Source: Nephrocerus scutellatus
Lineage: Eukaryota; Arthropoda; Insecta; Diptera; Pipunculidae
DNA: 64,000 bases
Direction: 5' to 3'
NCBI GenBank assembly: GCA_947095585.1
Contig: OX352765.1
Location: 28,922,254-28,986,253, forward strand
Part shown: piece after piece, positions 24,243 to 36,545 of the stretch
Layout: each line of letters opens with the position of its first letter
Numbering within the stretch: the first letter of the stretch is position 1
The notes under the pieces: model-generated
The model's database searches: none
Told to the model about the DNA's origin: nothing
Seen by the model: only the letters and a program-made list of their open reading frames with translations
Made by a program: the position numbers and the translations under genes

Positions 24243-24311
24243 ATGTGGAAGAAGACAATTACGCTGCTCGTACTCATGTTTTTGTTATGCTTCTGTGCGC
24301 ATGACGAATGA
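24243..24311 (+). CDS. Candidate small secreted peptide or first exon (22 codons)
   Basis: The frame reads MWKKTITLLVLMFLLCFCAH, then DE-stop. It has the shape of a secretion signal: a short basic start (WKK), about 13 hydrophobic residues and a small-residue region near CFCA. A TATA box lies 62 bp upstream. If complete, almost the whole product is signal peptide, so it may instead be a first exon, although no good GT donor was found before the stop. I do not recognise a family. A chance hydrophobic frame is quite possible. Confidence 0.25.
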   Translation: MWKKTITLLVLMFLLCFCAHDE

Positions 24312-26379
24312 CCGCATTTGGGGCAGTTTAGAATCTTCCCCTTATGTAGACATAATATGTATGAAATGTTAATCTATACATAAGCGCATGCTCTGATTAT
24401 CTAGATATTTTCAGTTGTTTCCATAAACCATTAAACACATGACAGGTACCTATACGATCAGAATGAAGATGTGCCGCTTGCGCGCGCACACGGAAGCCAT
24501 TTTGCTATTCATTATTTTTTCTGTAAAAACAAAAACAGAAACAAAAATAGCTAACAACTGCAGAATTTTTTTTTTCAAATCAATTGTCTAGTTTCACTGA
24601 CTGCAGTACTCATTTTGAGCTATTGCGTCAGGATAGACCTAAATTGGTGTTTATTCAGTCGAGTCGCAATGCAAATTTATATGTAGATGGGAATTCATAG
24701 ATCCAGCAGAGCTTTAATAAAAATGTTGTTCAATTTAATGATTTATAATAACAGAATATTTTTTTCGCTATATTGGTTATATGTATAGCTTGTTTCTGTT
24801 GTCCGAAAAAGATCTTGAGCTGAAGAGTTATGAAAACCCCAAATACACTAATTCTTTGTGTTTCTGACTGTTTGGCATTTGCGTATTGTTTATTTGTTTT
24901 TAATATATAAACAAGGTAGGTTAATGTTAATGAAATTAGAGTACAATTGGACAAGCGAACGAGAAGTTTTGCGAAAACCTAAAATTAGCTATCCAACGAG
25001 ATATTTCACAGTGAAAAACGCAAATTGTTGTAGACATTGGATAATATTGGATTGGATATTAAAGATAAAATTGGATATTACTCTACAGAATAATAATAAT
25101 ATCGACAACATACCTTTACCTTCATATATTTTAAATTTTCTTTGGTAGAAAGTTAATATATTACTATGGCAGGGAGTTGGTTCCAATAGAAAGATTTACT
25201 TAATATTTCTTCTGCCTCCAAGACAAAAGCTGATCATCACACAGTAATATCAATAAAAACTTTACTGTGAAAATAGCGTTAGCTCCCCTTAGCAATTGTT
25301 TATTGAAAAGTATATATAACAAAAATTATTCAAAAGCAACCACAGAGCGGCTGTTTTTTCATGTGAAAGTCAAACAAAGTGTCCTCTTGCAATATTCTAT
25401 TCATTCATCCCTTTTTTACCAGAATTTTTGAGTTTTTTCTGTAAACAAAGTTCCCATGCTAGATGACTTTTCTCTCCACTACGTTCTATATAGATATGCG
25501 ATACACAGACATTTTTGTAATTTTCCATCCTTTTGTTTGTACTTCACACATTTCAGTGTACCCGAGTAGTGCAACTTACGTTCATTGAATTAATGACGAT
25601 ATGCAGCGAGCATATTCGTATAATGCAGTATATAATTTTGATATGAGATACTATGATGAGGGAGGAATTGCTTCTTCATTATTTTTTATTTGCATTTTTT
25701 TTTAAAAAATCGAATGAAACCGAATCGCGATTCTCGGTCAAGCGCGTAAAAGTAATCGCGCCACGAAAATCGATCGATAATCAGTGAACCTTGAAATGAC
25801 TCGGAAACTGTGACTTAATGAAAAATAAAAAAGATTTCCCCTTTTTTGTATGAAGTTTTCAGTGGAATACAGGATTTGCGCGCAATTAATTATTCGTAAA
25901 ACGGCGGTCAGTCATCAGAATAAAATTGGGGGAACAACATGTTGCATGTGAACGAATTATTGCTGAAGAATTTGGGAGACTGGAAGGCCAATTACATAGG
26001 AACATGCATTAAAAAGATATTATAACGTAAAATAATTATTATCAAGAAATAAAGTTGTAGATGTTTAAGACACATTAAAACAATTGTCGGCTGCTGCCAA
26101 GATAGAACCTAGTTAGAACTCCATTAGAGATTATGCCATCCCAAAAAAACTGGTACGACGATGTGTGTTGAACGTAAAATATAAACAGTAATATAATTAA
26201 CAATAAGCCAAGTCGAGATTTCTCTATCACATGCGATCAACATCTATGACAAAATTAGGATTAGGGAATAGAGGATGCATGAAACCTATATTTCAAATTA
26301 ATTTCATAATTCTTATTTACAGTACGATATCATATCTTATATCTTTGAAGAAGTCAATCTAATTTTTTCGTAGAGATAT
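24312..26379. other. AT-rich stretch, no recognised gene
   Basis: Open frames at 24730-24954 (-) and 24858-25148 (+) overlap and look like chance. A CG-richer patch at 25715-25800 (CGAATCGCGATTCTCGG, ATCGATCGATAA) has no assigned role. Confidence 0.5.
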
Positions 26380-27400
26380 AAAGGTTGATGAGCAAGCAGG
26401 ACATCCATAAAAAGACTCAGCGTAAAATAGTTTAGAAGATTATCAAGCGTCATGCCGTTAAGTCGCGTGAAATAATTGGATACTCGATCAAATCTTCGGA
26501 GAGAGAAAGATATATCTTACCATGACATTAAAAGCAAAGTTTCCTTTTAGATGCGTAGCGGCAATTGCAGTAAATTTCGGAACCATATGTCAAGACGGCT
26601 AATATCTTTCCTAATAAAATTCTAGTTTTAAAAGTAGTGAACGTAAATAGAAAAGTGAAAGAGAAAAGTGAAAGAGAATGTAGTCCCACAATGTAAAATG
26701 AACTCTCCTACGGCTTACTTAATTTGAGTATCCTATGTTAAGTAACGATTAAAAATTAAACCAAGATTTTTAACCTTTTCAACATATATAGTTATTCAAT
26801 GTGCTTGAAGCAAAATATGATAGGTCCATCAGCTTTTTAAAAATGACTATGAATTTAGATTTTTTTGCGTTTAGCATTAGATCATTACGATTCGACCAGA
26901 GCGCTATATTTTATAGATCCTCATTTATACAACTCACAGAATGATCGATTAAGTCCAATGGATAACTTAGGATGAGCTAAGCTTCGTCAGCGTACATATG
27001 AAGGGAACTATGCTTACCAATGGATGGTACTTTATTTACGAACAGTGAAAATATTAATGGTCCTAAGTTAGATCCTTGAGGAACCCCACTGGTTGTTGGG
27101 ATAAAATCTGACAGGACCTTATTAATTTCCACTTCCTGAAATATGCTTGTCATATATAATAATATCAATTTCCAAGCGCTCAGTTCAGTTTTGTATACGG
27201 TCACAAAATTTAAATCAAAAGAAAGGTAAGTACGGTCGTGCTTTCGTTAACAAAAAATAGGTCCAGCAGCGTCGAATTTTGGGCTGAAAAGTGTGTCGGA
27301 GTTGTGGTACTGATTGAGAATATGTTATAAATATGCATTAGTTCAGATATGCGGGTTTTACATAAAAGGTTACGATTCGGGTCTCCTCCTGTTTTTCTTC
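26380..27400 (-). mobile_element. Jockey-like LINE remnant, endonuclease end, RT core and thumb
   Basis: On the minus strand, PTHFSAQNSTLLDLFFVNES (end of the AP-endonuclease) is followed after a deletion by the RT palm TTSGVPQGSNLGPLIFSLF and MYADEA, where YADD has become YADE. Then come SLAHPKLS, MLNAKKSKFIVIFKKL and LNGMTLDNLLNYFTLSLFMD from the C-terminal region. The central open frame is 26977-27204. The linker and RT fingers are missing. DNA above 27400 may belong to the same element, but the order there is unclear. Catalytic-box change and stops mark it inactive. Confidence 0.85.
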
Positions 27401-27999
27401 AGGCCTTAAAGCTGTTTTTAGAGTAATCCAAGAATCTGTTTCAACATGGCGTGGGACTATCTAGAAGTTATACATTAGATTTAAAGAAGGCACTCACTGC
27501 AACTGGAAATCAATGCTAAATATTCTCCTATCACAGATCAGATAAAAACGTAATGCCTTGTATAAGCTTCTACGACAATAAAAGAGGAACCAGTCTTGTT
27601 AGTACAATGATAATAACGGTGTCTATATCAAAGAACATTAATTCAGGACTTTTTGATAAACGCTGAATGCTGTAAAAGACTCTTTAAACCATCATAGTCT
27701 ACTTTAGTGAGGCTTTTAATCTAAAGACCTAAGCATAACATTTCAGCTGCTAGTGTATATGTTAGTCATACTATTTCTTTAATTCTCGGAGGTCTGACTA
27801 AGAATTGTTGCTTCTTTATAAGATGAAAGACAATTCCGGTGACTACGCCATAAAAGCGACATCTATGAATTGCAATTTTAACATCAGCCAATGCCAGTTT
27901 AACTATTAGTCACTATATATTCTATTCTGCATAGTTTTCTAGCTTCAAAGAGATAACTGTAGAGGTGTCTCGTTTCTTAATGCTTCTTACAAAATCTAT
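27401..27999. other. Unassigned, possibly more LINE debris
   Basis: A minus-strand stretch near 27620-27720 (KVDYDGLKSLLQ) resembles a Jockey linker, but its order relative to the endonuclease piece is inverted. I leave it unassigned. Confidence 0.3.
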
Positions 28000-29180
28000 A
28001 CAGCGATTCTCCAAAAACAGCGCACGACATGGATTAGGGAAAATGATTTGTTGAAAGAACTTCAAGCAGGACTTAAATGAGGATATTCAACAGTGGATCA
28101 TATATTGGTCTTAAAAGGAATTGCGGAGTTCTTTCTTGCGAGATAGAAAAAGCTATATGTATTATTTATAGACTTCAAAGCCGCTTTCGACACAGTCGAC
28201 CGAAATGCATTGTTTTACTAACTTTATGGTATGGGGATGTCACTAAAATTTGGCAACCTGTATGAACACACAAAATCGGCAGTGTGGGATGGGGAAGGAT
28301 CGTCAAAGTGGTTTCAAACAGAGGTTGGATTAAGACAAGGATTTTCTTTAAGCCCGGAATTATTTGCACTTTTCATTGAAGACCTAGTCGATTTTCTACC
28401 TGGAGGTATATAGTTCGCAGGTACATTGATCAAGGCCATGATGTTCGCAGATTTCATAGTTATATTTGCGTGCACTCTCGAGACTCTCTAGCGGATGATT
28501 AATCGGTTATATAAATATTGCCAACTATGGAGCTTAGTGGTTAACTTGGAGAAATCTATCTCAGGTAATGATATTTAATAGAGGAGGTGAGAGGAACTGC
28601 GCTTATGAAAAATGGCTGTTCAGAAAACTTGAATATGAAAAAAACATTTTGATAAAAAAATTGCAAAGGCAAAAATAGCAATAAATGCTACCTGGAATGC
28701 ATAGTAGCAAATACAAGGACTGTGAAGTATGCTCCGAAGCCATTATGCTGTATGCAGCCCAAGTATGGGTATACATAAAAATAACATTTCTACTTTCACT
28801 GATTACACCTAACTACATGCTAATGATTGAGACAGGACTGCCCCCAGTATTCGTAAAACACCAAAGATGCAAGTGGACTTTATCCTGTTGGTTCTTAAAA
28901 TGCCAAATGATCGACTGCCAAAGAAAATTCCACTTAGGACAATTTCCAACCGGTCAAGCTGGTACGCCGAATGGCTGGAGCTAGCGCAAAGCTGTTGGAT
29001 GGAGCTTCTAATATAGAAGAGCATCAAAATTGGAAACCAACGCTCTATAACGTCATAAAGAAAGTGGACCTGCAACTAAAAGAAAGCTTTCAAAGAGATG
29101 CAGCGGCGTCATTTTACAGAATCACTTATAGCCAATTATATCACAATCTGCAAGACAGTGTTTTGACAGCACATAGTTAA
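28000..29180 (+). mobile_element. LINE reverse transcriptase remnant, RT to C-terminal region
   Basis: The RT palm is clear: LFIDFKAAFDTVDRNALF, KSAVWDGEGSSKWFQTEVGL, LRQGFSLSPELFALFIEDL and FLPGGI. The YADD site has decayed to MMFADFIVIFA. Further on are INRLYKYCQLWSLVVNLEKS, EKWLFRKLEYEKN, PNYMLMIETGLPPVFV and, in another frame, YNVIKKVDLQLKESFQRDAA with SFYRITYSQLYHNLQ. Frame changes and deletions separate these blocks. No endonuclease or poly(A)/microsatellite tail was found. Clade not assigned. Confidence 0.88.
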
Positions 29181-30051
29181 GAACAAGTTATAAACCTTTC
29201 CTTCATAATTCTTCCCATGAAAGGCTGTGCACTACGTACTACAAAGCAGAAGAGTTCACTTATGTATGATACTTATCAGCATAGGGGGATTTTCATGCTC
29301 TTTTCCATTCAGAAACGTATTTCAAGTAATTAATTTAAACTTTTCCATTAATATGACTATAAAAGCACCTTCTATAAATATAATACACACACAATCCACT
29401 GGTGAATAGTGGGTGACAATGAACGAATAAAGGAATTCGACCTGTGACACTTCTACTGCACACCGGCAGTGCACACTGCGACCGGTTCCAGATAAGGAAA
29501 AGGTTTTCCCATAAATACATAAATTCCCTAATCGACATTGGTATTACCAGTATGTTGGAGAAACACAAACACAAAAATATGTGCATCAATGAAGGGATCG
29601 CTAAATTAACGCTAATAAAATGGATCATTGGAGTAATGGGAACGCTTATCTGTATTATGTATATTTTTATCAATATCGACCCAAAAAAAAAAACTTGATC
29701 TGTAATATGAGTGTAGAACAAATTTGCCTACATAAATATTTGTCGAACAAAAGTGCCATGCTGTGTGTGCTGTGAACCACCACCACACAAGTTACAATTT
29801 CCGCCGAGTGTGTCCACGGCGAGTCAACTCCCCGGATAAGAACGTGAGGATGAAGACTGCCCGAAGACTGGGTAAAGTACAACTTATTGAATAAATATAT
29901 AACACAAAGACGGACACACATGCGCACGTTCTTATAGTAATGAATGAAGCAAACGAAACGTACAGTCGAACATCTTCATGAGATGAATAACATCACAGCG
30001 TTACCTTACGAGTATTCCGGTTGGTCTTCCAAGACGAAATATGAAGCTCGA
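29181..30051. other. Unassigned; overlapping open frames with a hydrophobic segment
   Basis: A 128-codon minus frame (29335-29721) overlaps an 84-codon plus frame (29444-29698) ending with a membrane-like segment (WIIGVMGTLICIMYIFINI) before an A-run. Downstream, AATAAATATATAACAC resembles a poly(A) region. This could be the end of an old LTR element, but no RT, integrase or paired LTR is present, so I make no family claim. Confidence 0.2.
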
Positions 30052-30081
30052 TGGACTGGACTGGACTGGACTTGACTGGAC
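30052..30081. repeat. (GGACT)n microsatellite
   Basis: About six GGACT units with one substitution (TTGACT). Confidence 0.9.
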
Positions 30082-30649
30082 ACCTGTAGTTTTGATTGTC
30101 TGCGGTTACAGAATTTTGTTGTTGTTGGGGTTCTTCGTGTTTACACAGAATCACACATATCAAGCATGCCATACATAATGGCCTGCTTAATTTTTATGGT
30201 GTTTTGTATTTTACACCTTGGTTGAGGTGGTATTTGGGTTTTTGTTTGTTTATTTGTTCTCTCTTCCTGTGCAGTCGTTCTTCGTTTGCTCCGTTCGATG
30301 AGATAACATTTTGAATAATTATTATTTGATTAAAAACTTAAGTGATGCGGTATGGGTTTGTATTCGTTAGCAATTAATGCGATATATGTTCGACGCGCTG
30401 TGACCGTTTTGGCCATCATCGTTGTTCGGTAATATATGGCTGAAGAGAGTGAATTAATGTAATGGTCTTATATTTGGGGTTTTCGAAATGCTTCTTAAAT
30501 TTTGTAAACACGCGAGTAAGTTAAGAAGGATGAACAAGTTAAACAAATGGAAGATTGTAAATCAATATTTTATATCCGGGTAATCCAGAAAACCAAATGA
30601 TTCGATTCTTAAATGTTTGGGAATTGACGATTGAGGATTGGTAACTAGA
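30082..30649. other. No recognised gene
   Basis: T/G-rich sequence with an open frame at 30096-30314 (+) that has no recognisable motif. Confidence 0.4.
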
Positions 30650-31012
30650 CTTTTAGAAACCACCATGTTTGCAAGTTTAGAATCAGAAGTTCACCTCATA
30701 AACGCTGGGGTTTCCGAGGCTCTGTTTGGTTCCCGACACTTTTTATTAATAAAAATGGGACTCTACCAGGAGTATTCTCGGCTGTATCGCTATTAATACT
30801 GGCAGTTTTAAAAGAAATAGGCTCGTGCATTCCGTTCATTCTCCAACCCATTGATATTACTCGTATGGCACAACACAAGCATCCAAATAGCCTACTCCCG
30901 GATTTATTACTTAGAGATCTCATCTTTTCCTCTCCCTAATTTCCTAACGCGTACGCTGTGCTATGCATTATAAGGGTGCAAACCCATTTAGCGTATGTAC
31001 ATTATAAAAAAA
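30650..31012 (+). mobile_element. Jockey-family 3' end, degraded
   Basis: The terminal block CATTATAAGGGTGCAAACCC, then ATTTAGCGTATGTACATTAT and an A8 run match the ends of copies at 33307-33352 (-), 39675-39720 (+) and 53935-54005 (-). The preceding 300 bp contain frames compatible with the Jockey C-terminal tail (PNFLTRTLCYAL) but are badly decayed. Confidence 0.6.
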
Positions 31013-31204
31013 AGCCTCACATCAAAATTTGTAATAAATTGCCGAGCGCTTTGTTTCGTAATCCATATGTGATCCGCAGGCATTGACGGCGCATGTGTAT
31101 AGTCATCTGCTCTTTTCCCCTCCTCAAAATTTTTTTCAAGTTTTTCAAATGTTGAATAGCGTTGACGCAATGATGACTGGCTTGATGATTAAGCTTACAG
31201 CGGC

Positions 31205-32190
31205 TAGTATCATCACCATCATATTTGACTCTACAACCGGTGTCCGGTCCTGGCCTCCCGAAAAAAACCTCTCCACCGGTCCTGATTTCGGGCCGATGTC
31301 ATCCAGTTTGGCATCCCTAAACTCTGGGCGTCCTGGTCTACGCCAAACCTCCAGCGTAGGCTTGGCCGGCCTCGCTGTCGTGTTCCATAAATCCTATCGC
31401 AAATGACTCCCGAGCAGGATCATCTTCGCTCATGCGAACCGGAGCCTATCGAGCTTTATTCTCTTCACGATGTCGACATAGCGGTAACGCTCGTAGATCT
31501 CATCATTATAGAGTCTCCGGAATCGTCCTTCCTCAAGTACGGGGCCAACAATTCTCCGTAAGATTTTTCTCTCGAGCGCGGCTAAGAGGTCAGAATGATT
31601 TTTGCTAAGCACCCAAGTCTTGGATCCATATGTAAGTACTGGTATGACCATTGAAGAGTCATGACAGACTATAGTAGGCTTTGTTGGTTTTAAGCAAACA
31701 TGCGCGTATTTCTGGTTCCATGCTATTATCGGCTGCTAAACTTGACCCGAGATAGTTAAAGGATTGCACTACTTCCAATTCGCGCTCCACTATTTGGATT
31801 GAGGGACCTAAGGGTGTAAATCTGATCAGTTGTTGAATGAAGCCATACTGGTATGAACCAATTATGACTTTAGGGTATGGGGCTATCCTGTCTTGAAGGA
31901 TAGAGGAGAAAATTTTATACGCGGTACTTAATAACGTTATACCACGATAATAGCTGCAGGTTGTAATATGTCCTGTTTTATGTATGGGGCACAGGATGCC
32001 TTTTCGCCAGTGTTCTGGTATCGCTTCTTCACAGCGGCTAGTATAATGGATTCAAAATCGTGAAGGTGTTTTGTTAAATGATACGCAAAACACCTTTTTA
32101 TACCACTACTACCGTGACTCCAGCAAACATCGATATCGTTTTCCAAATTATAGTACAGGACGGATAATACGCGCATGCATATGCATAACT
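31205..32190 (-). mobile_element. RTE-like LINE remnant with intact-looking 3' tail
   Basis: In minus-strand order: PEHWRKGILCPIHKTGHITT, YRGITLLSTAYKI, IGSYQYGFIQQLIRFTP (a junction with a deletion), LEVVQSFNYLGSSLAADNS, MEPEIRACLLKTNKAY, then the open frame 31430-31651 with VLTYGSKTWVLS, LERKILRRIVGPV and YERYRYVDIVKRIKLDRLRF. The C-terminal GRPRT-like region follows. The end is TGTAGAGTCAAATATGATGG followed by TGA repeats, the microsatellite tail typical of RTE elements. The RT catalytic box is deleted. Two more such tails lie at 60645-60780. Confidence 0.9.
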
Positions 32191-33306
32191 GGATCCTGGG
32201 TTAAACCGCATTTGAAAACCATTTTGCACGGGGCTACCATACCGCCAGAAATATGGATAATGATTCTGTTAAGAGGATATAAGGGTCTTTCCATTCGGAA
32301 ATGCCAAAATAATGTTAAAGATCACAGAAAGCAAGCAGCGATATTGTTTTGATACGATGGGCTCTGTGTATTTGAAATAGGTTCAGCTAAGTACAGAAAA
32401 GCAATAAATACAAAATTATTTTTGGAAAGAATTTTGATTTGTTCCTTCTCATTCAGAGTAAACATTTTAAAACTTTCCTCTTGTATGAAAAAAGTTTAAA
32501 TTTTTGTATTCATTATAAGCGTTTCATAATGCTGAACTTTTTGCAATGACACTTATCAATGAATTACGAACACAATAATATTATGAGGCAATTTGTAATA
32601 ATACTACATTTGCAAAAAACTCACAATTCAGAAGACATTGAAAAAATTGTCTGGGAAACCGGGACAATACAAGTACTATGACTAGCAATCTTTCCACGAA
32701 CCCGCATTGCTAATAACAATTAAAAATTGCTACATATCTTATGATTCTGTTAAAATCATTAACTTAAATTACATATATTGGATCTCATTTAAAATATGAG
32801 CTGCTTACTTCAACGCTCTGCGATGTTTTCATACCATGACCAAGAATTTAAAAGTAAATCTGCGAACGTCATATTTCATAATAGTTTTATCGAATCACAT
32901 CAGCAAAGAAGCTTCGGTGCACTACGGGACGAGCTTTTGATTTGATTTGATTTGATGTTACATCAACGCTGTAATTATATCCACTTTATGATTTGTACCG
33001 GAAAACAATTAAAAGTGACTAACAGTAGAATATTTAAATTATAAAGCATGAACACAAGAATACCATGAAATTACACCTTTGGTGCACAATAGCACGAGAT
33101 AATCGATCGGTGCATCGTATATGTATTTTTCTCATGCACATTAATCAGGTATGATGTAGTATGAATAAATCTCTGTATTTACCCCACCACTTGTGGGCAG
33201 CTGACAAGTCTTTTAGGACAGGTCTATAGGAAATTGTCAGTCATAAAAAGCTTAAAAGGAAATAAAAAGATACTTGATAATTTAGCCGAATTTTTCTAAC
33301 CAGGCC
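32191..33306. other. AT-rich stretch, no recognised gene
   Basis: No motif was found. A small TTGAT repeat (four units) lies at about 32938-32956. Confidence 0.5.
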
Positions 33307-33720
33307 ATTTTTTTATAATGTACATACGCTAAAGGGATTTGCATCCTTATAATGACAAGCAGAGCGTGGGCGTTATGACATTAGGGATAGAGAATATGAG
33401 ATGTCTATGCACGTGTGTCTTAAATGACTGCAGATCATACAAATGCGGAAACACAGAATCGGGCAATTTATTCTACATAGTTATGTGCGGCTAAAGAAGG
33501 AATCTCTGATTTGGGTAGTACGTCCGAAGATATGCATAGTGGTAGACCCGTGTGCTCGAGTTGATGCATGGGTATTTCGGATGGATTCAAGAATGGGCGG
33601 GATGCATCTGGATATTTCTTTTGTACACCGCTTGTGGAAAAAGCGATAAAACAGTGACACGCAAGAAACATTCCTACGATGTTCAAGCGATTCAATTGTT
33701 TTCGCGATATTTACGTCACC
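33307..33720 (-). mobile_element. Jockey-family 3' end
   Basis: The minus strand reads IESLEHRRNVSCVSLFYRFF, HKRCTKEISRCIPP, IFGRTTQIRDSFFSRT, then the conserved end CATTATAAGGATGCAAATCC, TTTAGCGTATGTACATTATA and an A-run. These match the tail of the Jockey element at 53935-56060 and the copy at 42.9 kb. Only the last 400 bp is present, typical of 5' truncation. Confidence 0.8.
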
Positions 33721-34914
33721 AATAAGTTTTATCGAAATTGTAAAAGCAATTAATCGAAGTTCCGATATTGCGCAGACGAATCATAAAACATTGCGCATTT
33801 ATCGACATTATCCTACAACGATGTCAGGTGTTGTTAGGTTTTTCTGAAATTGGATAACTTGACACAGTTTGGGTTCAGAAAACTTATTAAAAAAAATATT
33901 CATTGGTATAACGACTTCAATATTAATAAAAAAATGTATAGATTATTGTTAACAACTAAAAGAACCATAATTAAAGAAAAGTCACAGCGAACTAGGCTTC
34001 CATCGAATACATCACAGTATAGGTAATGGTGGATAATAAAACAAACATCTTAAAAAAAAATCGCGAAAGAATAAGAAAGAAAAAAAGAAGAAAGATGACA
34101 TCTTTAATATGAAATAATCAAATAAAACTTCAGATGCAAATTTAAACTTGAAATCAGGAGAAATAAAATACGAAATGTTAGGTATAAATCAGGTATAAAT
34201 ACAAAATACAATATGTATATACCATATGCATTGCATAACTCAGAACACACGCCAATTTTAAAAGCCCCTATCATGTTACGGTTCGATAGTATAATAAAAT
34301 CTCAGTTGGAATGACGATCGTGGGTGTAAAAGTGGTCCATACGACTCTGAGCAATGTGCTCATTCGTCGTACAGCTAATCAAACTGCTAAACGATTACTT
34401 ATCGTAATCAACACGAAATGACATAATTTTGGAGGTGGTTTACTCAACTCTTATTACTGATTAGTCAGATTTACTAGCGTGCGATTAGTATGTTGTTTTT
34501 GTTTAATTACAGTTATTTATGATATGATCAGGTCGTTAAATTCGATTGTTACACATGTACTCTTTCATTTTATTTTATAATTTTTCCCTGCAGTATTGAT
34601 GAGATTGGTGATGCTATCTTAAGCAATTAAGGCTTAGGCAGTTTAACGAAGGTTTTAAAACGCCTTTATTACTTCACTTGTCTAATTGTCTTTTTTCTAC
34701 AAATCTTGCAAGCCTCGTAAAAGGCTTTCCCAAACTTTCCCTTTCCGATATCAGCTGGGGCTTCGAACCTTGCCACGCAAGTTTGTCTACATTGCAGTTC
34801 CACACCATGTCTTAGATATCAAGGATCCATCCATTTGTGTTTATTTTTGCTTAGATAGAACTTTTTTGTAGACAACCCTAGACCTAAAAAGTTCTATTGT
34901 ATCACAGGGTGTAA
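33721..34914. other. AT-rich stretch, no recognised gene
   Basis: Poly-A-rich sequence at 34045-34100. The only open frame of note (34686-34871, +) has no motif I recognise. Confidence 0.45.
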
Positions 34915-36545
34915 CTAATCTAAGAGACTTACTACCTCCCGAAAGAAGGATAGTATGTCCTTAGTGGCAGAGTTTCGCAGATCTGCCGACGAACATATTG
35001 CTTTATGGAAAATACATCTCCTTAACCAGATCAATGCAGGACCATCACAAAGAATGTGAACGGATGATTCATCATCTTCCGAGCAGAGCCTACATTCCGT
35101 GTCTGAGCGTAGAATATTTTTGCTAAGGTGATATCGCAAGCCACACTGACCTGTGAGAAAGCTTACCAGCTTTTTAATGTTATCTTAGATGCTAGATCAC
35201 GGATTTCTTTATAGGAAAAGGGCCTAATTTATCCTTTGGATTGTCCAAGACCTCGGATATTATCCAAATGGTCCAGACGAAGCTTACCTTCCCCCTTATT
35301 AATCATCGCTGTGGTGGCAGCCCAGCTGACACCACAGTAAGGTTTCGTTCCTAAGAACGCAGATTCTGACCCAGCCCTGGCTAGTTCATCTGCTTTTATG
35401 CCTTAATGACCAACTTAACCCTGTTTGAAAACATGGATGACATATTGAGCTAGACGAGATATAGTTTCAACAGGATGGCGCTACGTGCCATATGACGACG
35501 GTAACCATCGAATTATTTAAATTAAAATTTTGCGATAAGTTGATTTCGAGAAATGGACCTTCAAGATCAAGCGATTTGACATCTCTCGATTATTTTTTGA
35601 GGTTACGTTAAGTCACTGGGCTATGCAGATAAACCAGCAATAATTGACGACTTTTGGAGACCAACATTGTTCATGTAACTTGTGACATACGGGAAACAGT
35701 GCTCGAAAAAGATGCCGAAAAGTGCACGTCCATAATGCGCTTCATCAAGAACAGCCGCGGTTGCCATAAGCTCGAAATCATATTCAATTGTTAGTGCCAT
35801 ATACTCTTATTGATCTTTTGTTTATTTTTGTACTATTCTTTGCGATTTCAAGTTCAATCGGACTTAAAAACTTCAGATATATGGATGTTGAAATGCTCAC
35901 TTATCCCGTTACGACAAAATTGGCAGCTTAACAAAACTTATTCCAATTACTTGATTGCCATCCAACTGTCCATATAAATTATAATGTCAATTGAAGACAT
36001 CACATTAAGCTTTAACTATGTCAGTACCCAGTCAATGGCTATCACATCAGTTTGATGCACACTGCGGTTGTTTGGGAGACGAAGGGAAGTGTCTACATTC
36101 GGTTTGTCAAAAAAGACTCTAGCCACGCCACTACCCTACCATCAAGCTTCGAGCCGTCAGTGAAAAATTGCGCAGCTTTGGTTTCCAATATAGAATGAAT
36201 TCTCCAGAATTTTCTGAAGTGGCACGTAATGCAAAAACCTTTATCGAAGTATAAGACGGGTATCCTGTTCATTCTTTACCGATTTGCTTATCGGCGAGTA
36301 TGCTGTCAGGAGACTGATTTACTGCAGAATGTTGCGTCACCGTATTGGTAGAAGATGAAGTATAATCTTTAGAGCCCGTGTGGTGTCGTCTCCCCACAGG
36401 CTGCTCTTGTTATCTTTTCTAACTTCTTCCTGCATGTGATTTTTGAAGGGCTGGCCACTTACTCCATACATAAGTATAGCTCTAACTACGACAGTATAAA
36501 GACAGTCTACCTTGTCAGGTTTCAGACCCCATTATTTCTCAATGG
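34915..36545 (-). mobile_element. RNase H-bearing LINE remnant, interrupted by a mariner fragment
   Basis: Upstream (36545-36000) the minus strand reads KAIEK, GLKPDKVDCLYTVVVRAILM, YGVSGQPF, ALKIILHLLPI, then the RNase H opening and RLPNNRSVHQTDVIAIDWVL. Downstream of the interruption (35430-34915) it continues GIKADELARAGSESAFLGTK, PYCGVSWAATTAMI, then LRYHLSKNILRSDTECRLCS, EDDESSVHILCDGPAL and DILSFFREVVSLLD-stop. The order of RT thumb, RNase H and cysteine tail fits one R1/I-like element. The block at 35445-35800 is a mariner piece on the opposite strand. Many frameshifts are present. Confidence 0.9.
35445..35800 (+). mobile_element. Mariner-like transposase fragment inside the LINE
   Basis: The plus strand reads IFQQDGATCHM (with one shift), ELFKLKFCDKLISRNG, SDLTSLDYFLRL, RETVLEKDAEKCTSIMRFIK and NSRGCHKLEIIF. 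This is the C-terminal half of a Tc1/mariner-superfamily transposase: the second catalytic Asp (QQD) and the third-motif region (SLDYF) are recognisable. The N-terminal DNA-binding half and both terminal repeats are not seen. It divides the RNase H region of the surrounding minus-strand LINE, so it inserted afterwards. Confidence 0.85.

Noticed and set aside
27480..27720. Minus-strand linker-like DYDGLKSLLQ text as part of the 26.4-27.4 kb LINE
   Set aside because: Its order relative to the endonuclease piece is wrong for one collinear element and the match is short.
29335..29721. 128-codon hydrophobic minus-strand frame
   Set aside because: Opposed by a plus-strand frame over the same DNA, and AT-driven hydrophobicity. 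No family match, so kept only as unassigned.
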